A DNA stretch of 64,000 bases from Chalara sp. BL73 (Eukaryota > Ascomycota > Leotiomycetes > Helotiales), in NCBI GenBank assembly GCA_918026815.1, contig CAKJVC010000160.1:372001-436000 (forward strand), read 5' to 3'. The notes beneath the pieces were generated by a model. That model searched no databases. It saw only the letters and a list, made by a program, of their open reading frames with translations, and had not been told where the DNA came from. Made by a program: the position numbers and the translations under genes. Every line of letters starts with the position of its first letter. The first letter of the stretch is position 1. Of this stretch, positions 59,225 to 64,000 are shown piece after piece.

Positions 59225-60511
59225 TTATCTTCGAACCTCCACCACAGTTTGGACATATATTTCCTTCCCTGTCCCGGTCAGATTCTCCTCGCTCCCACTT
59301 CTACTATCTTTCGCGCTCCCCGACCCATTCCCACCCACCGCACCGGTCCTAGTCCTTCCCGTGGCCCCTAGCTCCAGCTCTATGCTCTCGTCTCTTCTAG
59401 TCCCCGAGCTGAACATATCTCTCGCACCTGTTCCACTTTTATTTCGGATATATTCACCACGCCCAGGATAGTTTGGGTTCGTGGAGTTTGGATTGCGACG
59501 GGATGCGTAGCCGGAAAGTTGGTAGAAGCGTTTGAATAGCGGGCGCAGGGCTGAGGCTGAGGCCGCAATTATTCCAAGACCTGCTTCGACGAATGACCAA
59601 AGCGAAACATCTCTATTCATTATATGTTAGATTTGAATTTGGTTTGCAACAATGGCTAGGAATGTACTTACACAACGTTCCACAGGAATTCGTCGCCGGT
59701 GCTAAGGATGCGGATGTATGGAATGCGGATGATGGCGGCAACCCCAGCTCTGTCTAATGTTATTATCTTGAAGGGATAGTGGAGACATGAAACATACACC
59801 ATTCCCATCCCTAGTAAAACCCCCACGGAAACCTTGGTCCTGAAGTTCATCTGTAAATCCCAGATCAACCAGATTGGCAACCCAGCCAACACCCAATCCG
59901 CTACAGCGCTCACTGTACTATGTCCATACGTCGCACCAGGAAATATATCGTCTTGCAAGCACTTCCCTCCTTTCATACCCCCAAACCTTCTCCAGAAGTA
60001 CTGTGGAGGAGTGCATTGGAAAATGGTAAGAAAGAAGTAGAAGAGCGAATAGATGGTGACGATCGCCATGGTGGCCCAGATGATGACGCGGTGTGCGCGG
60101 CGGGCGGCGAGTTGGTAGAGAAAGACGGCGATACAAAGCCGAACGAAGTATAGCGTAGTGGTGTAGAACAGCGTCGCGAGCCACCAAAAATAAAGCGCGT
60201 TTGGGAGGTCGGCTAAGACAACATCGGATGGGTGACGACCAACGCCATATTTTATGGCCGTAAGGGCAAAGGCAGAGTAGGTTGTGAAGCTTATCTAGGC
60301 AGAGTGTTAGTTGGAAAGAAGGACAGAGAGAAGTGAAGGGGCTAGGGACTATGGGGAGAGGTACCATAGAGGTAATGAGAAGAGCGTCGTCTGCTCCGAA
60401 CGATTTCGAGAGAAATAATCGCACATATAAACGGAGGGAAGCAAATGTCCAGCAGATGACAAGGAGAGCTGATATGAGGGCGATGCCCTGCGGACCTCGA
60501 CTTTCTACCAT
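59225..60511 (-). CDS. Fungal rhodopsin-domain integral membrane protein
   Basis: Four exons, 60511-60365, 60294-59798, 59749-59672 and 59612-59225, give 369 residues. The introns are 70, 48 and 59 bp; the phases agree. Seven membrane spans are suggested: GIALISALLVICWTFASL, then ISFTTYSAFALTAIKYGVG, WATMAIVTIYSLFYFFLT, TVSAVADWVLAGLPIWL, FRTKVSVGVLLGMGM, and a last one (LWSFVEAGLGIIAASASALR). The order ADDALLI, KYG-G-H, CTPP, PGATYGHSTVSAVADW, EAGLGIIAASASALRPLF is that of the fungal integral membrane (PF20684) family. The tail is Ser/Gly/Glu-rich. Role is unknown; the family is named by fold similarity, not by light sensing. Confidence 0.87.
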
Positions 60512-61964
60512 CTCGAGGGACAGCTCAATATAGCCGTTAAAATCCAGCTGGTTGTGAACCAGAACGACCCTGAAGTGCAGGATCTACGGCAACAGGGAAG
60601 AAACCCGAGATATGCTGTCAACGTGGTATTGGGAACCATGGGGGGGTTATGAACAGGAAAGGAGAACGTGGTGGGGAAATCGCTTGTGCGATTCCGGGCC
60701 AATTCATACTTGAACTTCTTGCCATGCAGTCAGCATAATTTTGAGTTTAAGGTTGTGGGCATTCGAACTGGTCTAGCCCGTCAAGAGCATCAGAAAAGCG
60801 GGAGAAAGTGGGCAAGTGTTGAATAATTTGCCATGATCGCTTTTTGGTAGAGGCGGCGCCATGGCCCCATGCGTACATGATGATGGCAAAGGGGATTAGG
60901 CTGTTGTGCTTCATTAAACCCACGTGTTGCATCATGTCGTGCTTCTACTGTGGCCAACCCTTGCCAGTTCCTGGTGTTCGAAGGCTTCCACGCAAGCAAT
61001 TGGTTGCGATTGGAATATTTTCCTTTCTCCACAACCTCCACAAGGCAAGGCTGCTCCACATGGGTACCCGGCTGCTCGGGACCATACGAGTCAATGGCCC
61101 GTTCATCAGAGAAGCTGAAAGCCAGCAGATGATTCGCCGAGACAACCGGCGAGGTCAAAGCCGTACAGATTTGGCTTTTCTGTTTTCGGCCTATCCGTTG
61201 TGAATTACTCAGTCTTCTCGCTTGCTGGGCCAGTGTCAGCTTCCCATGCAAATGCCGACCCCTTAGACGGCGAAGCATAAATGAAACCACCCTCGCGATA
61301 GTGAAAAATGGTTTGAGTGGTTTCATCTTGGCGGGAAGTGGCTGAATATGGCAAGCAGTTGTGTTTCATAGGCTGTATCCCAACTCTGCGTCTGTCGCAT
61401 CAACAACTTCCAAGCTCAAGTTACAATATTAATGTCACTTGCCTACATTTTGGAGGTAATTACTTAAACTTTGGAGCCCTTGAATGAAAGTAATTTTCGC
61501 TAATCGGAAATGTAACACTCCGTACAACAGGGTTTAATGATCGTCAGAACCCCTGTTTATTTACTTAAGATCTGGCCTGTTAAGCACTGTAAAATTTCGA
61601 AGAGCGGGACGAAGTGGGAGTGGACTGACCACTTTACCCTCGATCCCCTCGATCGCATTGTTAGTTCGCCACTGGTTGGAAGCGACCCATTAGGGCATTT
61701 CACAGGACATTTTGCTTAAGTTCCGATTGGCTACCATATTATAACTTTACTAATCATGTGAAAAGGGGTTACAAACGTATGAAAATGGTTACCAAACGAG
61801 ACCGAATCCACCTTGACCGAGCACCAATGTGGAAGGACACAGGCATTGAGATAGGTGGCTGCAAATAGATTGAAACTGTAATACTCAAAGTACAACCGGA
61901 AATAAACTTTATATAAGAATCGAAACCTCGCTTATCCTACACCACCTACTTAAATTCCCGATCG
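60512..61964. other. Intergenic, one doubtful open reading
   Basis: A 178-codon minus-strand reading (61326-60790) overlaps a 119-codon plus-strand one. Neither has a recognised motif or codon pattern that would favour it, so I do not call a gene. 61500-61960 shows nothing else. Confidence 0.4.
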
Positions 61965-63975
61965 CTATCTGACGAACCTTCGTAGGGCTGGATTGGTGGA
62001 ATTCGAAAACGGCGCTTTCGTGGGAATGAGAGTCGCAGATGCTGATGAAACTTCACTTGGGCTGATAGTTCTTGTAACATCGACAAACACAGTTCCTGTG
62101 CTAATGGAGCAGAGCGCATCGTCGGCGCTGGGGGCAGGCGTCGGCTGCACTTGCTCACCACCAACAGATGTGGCGGTCGCTTGTGGACTGTTTGGTTGGG
62201 CTGCCGCCTCACTCTTCGTCACGTCCACATTTCCGCCCCCTAAGGCAGGTGCTACGGTAGTCGTTGGCGCAATTGTCTCAATCGCAACGACGGATCCGGG
62301 AATGTCGGTCGGCTGGGATGCCTCTATGGGAATTGTCACACTAGCCGTCAGAGTTGCAGGTGTCGCAGCAGTTGCTTTCTGTGTGGTTGCAACAGCTGCG
62401 CACTCATTCTTTTGAGTTTTACAGATCTCTTCGCTGAACCCCTGGCCTTTGAACTGAATACAAGCGGTAAATTGATGACCACAGGCTGCTGCGGCAGCTT
62501 CAGCAAGGTTATCGAAGAGTTCATCTAGGACGGCAAACTTATTTCCAGACTTTTGGACTGCGGGGCAGGCTGCTCCGCGGGATTTCCTGAAGATGAAAAA
62601 TGTCTTGATAATGGTTATGATGCGCTTGCCTGTTGGCCTACCGGGGCGAGCCGTTTTAACCTTTGTTGGAGTGTTGTTCCCTCCAGCAACGGTAGTTGTT
62701 GCTGCTTGAGCGGGAGATGATGACTTTGGCGTTGCTTTCACAACGACAGCAGAGGATGTTGACGACGCCCCGTTACCACCATTGTTACCGCCATTGTTAC
62801 CGCCGTTTCCTGAGTTGCCACCGCCAATTTTCGTTGGAGCTGCAGGCCTGGTTGGTCTTCCGTTGCCATTTCCTCCGCCATTGCCTCCTCTTCTAGTCGT
62901 GGAATTTGAGAATGGTGCTGAGGTTGCGATCACGACTGAAGAAGTTATACTGCTGACAGTTGAGATTGCTCCACTTCCATCATCCGACTTGACAACACCT
63001 GTCGCTGATGTTGATGCAGGTGGCACGATAAATCCACCTCCAGCTTGGACAGCTGATGCCGCAAGTGCCTGGAGGAGTTAGTTACTGTCTCGTTGGGTTA
63101 CGCAGCAAGCTTGACTTACAGCGGCGGCAATTCCTTTCACACCATCATTAGCAGCATCATTCTTCTTAGTCCCAGTACCGACGACAGTGAACTTCGTGCA
63201 ATCATCGGGTGTACCACGCTGAGCGACGGGCATCAAAACAGGTTGATGATTTGAAGCAGAAGTCATGGTGCACACGCGATAATTGCCAGCTGGGAGGCCT
63301 CCGCTCACGACCGCTGAAAGAAGTCCATTTCCATCTCCAGGGTCATTGATTCCTTTGAAGAAAGCAAATTTGGTAGGATCCAATGGAGTCTTTGGGTTCA
63401 AAGACTCTCCCATGTCTTGCACAGTGATATGAGTATGGCCTACAATCTTCCCTCCTTCCAAGAATTGCGGTGCGGCATAATATGTTGCGACAGCATTGGT
63501 GAAAGACCCCGGCACAAGATTGCTGACTTGAACGGTAACATTGAAATCTTCATTTGACTGGATTGTTGCGCTGCCTGCGATGGGAAACGTGATCATGGAG
63601 GATATCATGTTTGTTTTGGCTGGGATATCTCCCATGGCTATGTTTGTTAGCCATGTCAGCCAAAAGAAGAGTTAAGCTCTTACGAATTCCATTGCACGAT
63701 CCAGTGAGAATTTGCAGGCCATTGGTAAGTGTTTTGCCTACACAGTTATTGACAAAGTTATTTCTGGAAGTTGCAGATTTGGATTGGCCGGCAGCTGAAC
63801 CGGTAGCTTCGCTCCCGTCTACAAACGAAGCTTCTTGGATTACCGAAGTATCTAATGCCAGAGAGTCGGCGTTCTGGCGCTTATGATAGTGCTGGTGAAG
63901 ATGTCGAGCCTCTTCCCAAGACCTAGACTCAATGACGGAGGCTGATGCCAAGAGGAGTAAAGGCAAAAATTGCAT
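61965..63975 (-). CDS. Large secreted Ser/Thr/Ala-rich surface protein (family often mislabelled 'ribosomal protein S17')
   Basis: Three exons, 63975-63684, 63637-63120 and 63068-61965, with introns of 46 and 50 bp, give 637 residues. The start MQFLPLLLLASASVI is a signal peptide. The first half holds conserved family segments: NNFVNNCVGKTLTNGLQIL, SCNGIPMGDIPAKTNMISS, GHTHITVQDMG, PLDPTKFAFFKGINDPGDG and NHQPVLMPVAQRG. The second half is low-complexity: Gly/Asn-rich repeats (NGGNNGGN), Thr/Ser/Ala stretches and a Cys-containing block (RGAACPAVQ, CGHQFTACIQF, CKTQKNECA). This fungal family is secreted or wall-associated and has nothing to do with ribosomes; its function is not established. 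No GPI signal is clear at the C-terminus. Confidence 0.82.
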
Positions 63976-64000
63976 GTTGACGACGATTTAAAATATGGCC

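Noticed and set aside
60790..61326. 178-codon minus-strand ORF
   Set aside because: Overlaps an open reading on the other strand and has no motif.
1..64000. CRISPR arrays, rRNA genes and bacterial-type operons
   Set aside because: No regular spaced repeats, no rRNA similarity, and genes are spliced and separately transcribed.

Overview
The window is nuclear DNA of a filamentous ascomycete (Pezizomycotina). Genes carry short GT-AG introns of about 46-125 bp with CTAAC/CTGAC-like branch sites. The gene set is typical of these fungi: a HET-domain protein, Zn2Cys6 regulators, a fungal rhodopsin-type membrane protein, DUG2 and an EMP65/TAPT1 homologue. Transposon remnants are mutated almost only by C-to-T and G-to-A changes, as expected from repeat-induced point mutation (RIP). 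A Leotiomycete is my best guess from the gene families, but that is not proven by the sequence. No tRNA, rRNA or CRISPR array was found.

Layout. 1-15946 is an AT-rich, RIP-saturated transposon nest. A chromodomain Ty3/gypsy element enters from the left edge and ends in a 3' LTR at 14709-15059. A second, 10.6 kb gypsy-type element (1103-11684, complete with two 310-bp LTRs) sits inside its reverse transcriptase. The chromodomain element itself interrupts a Tc1/mariner transposase (15060-15946, minus strand). Composition changes abruptly at about 15.95 kb and ordinary genes begin. 16-21 kb holds a membrane protein gene with an extracellular cysteine-rich domain, a decayed kinase/ankyrin gene, AT-rich repeats and a broken alcohol acetyltransferase-like gene. 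21.6-28.3 kb holds two large intact housekeeping genes on the minus strand, EMP65/TAPT1-like and DUG2-like. 28.3-32.6 kb is gene-poor, followed by an intact HET-domain gene (32.6-35.0 kb) and another gene-poor stretch with small repeat candidates. 38-46 kb holds an F-box-like gene, a divergent HMP-kinase-like gene, two pseudogenes (a type II membrane protein of unknown function and a formate/nitrite transporter) and an intact 8-exon phosphate-type MFS transporter. 46.9-64 kb holds a fungal-specific gene with one frameshift, an O-fucosyltransferase-like gene, broken aldo/keto reductase, Zn2Cys6 and short-chain dehydrogenase genes, an intact 6-exon Zn2Cys6 regulator with a probable GC-AG intron, a rhodopsin-domain membrane protein and a large secreted Ser/Thr-rich protein.

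The main theme is decay. Besides the transposons, at least seven recognisable single-copy genes are broken by stops or frameshifts, and many of the stops look like C-to-T or G-to-A changes. They alternate with clearly intact, well-spliced neighbours. Genes were joined by reading splice sites by eye; exon coordinates are given in each entry.
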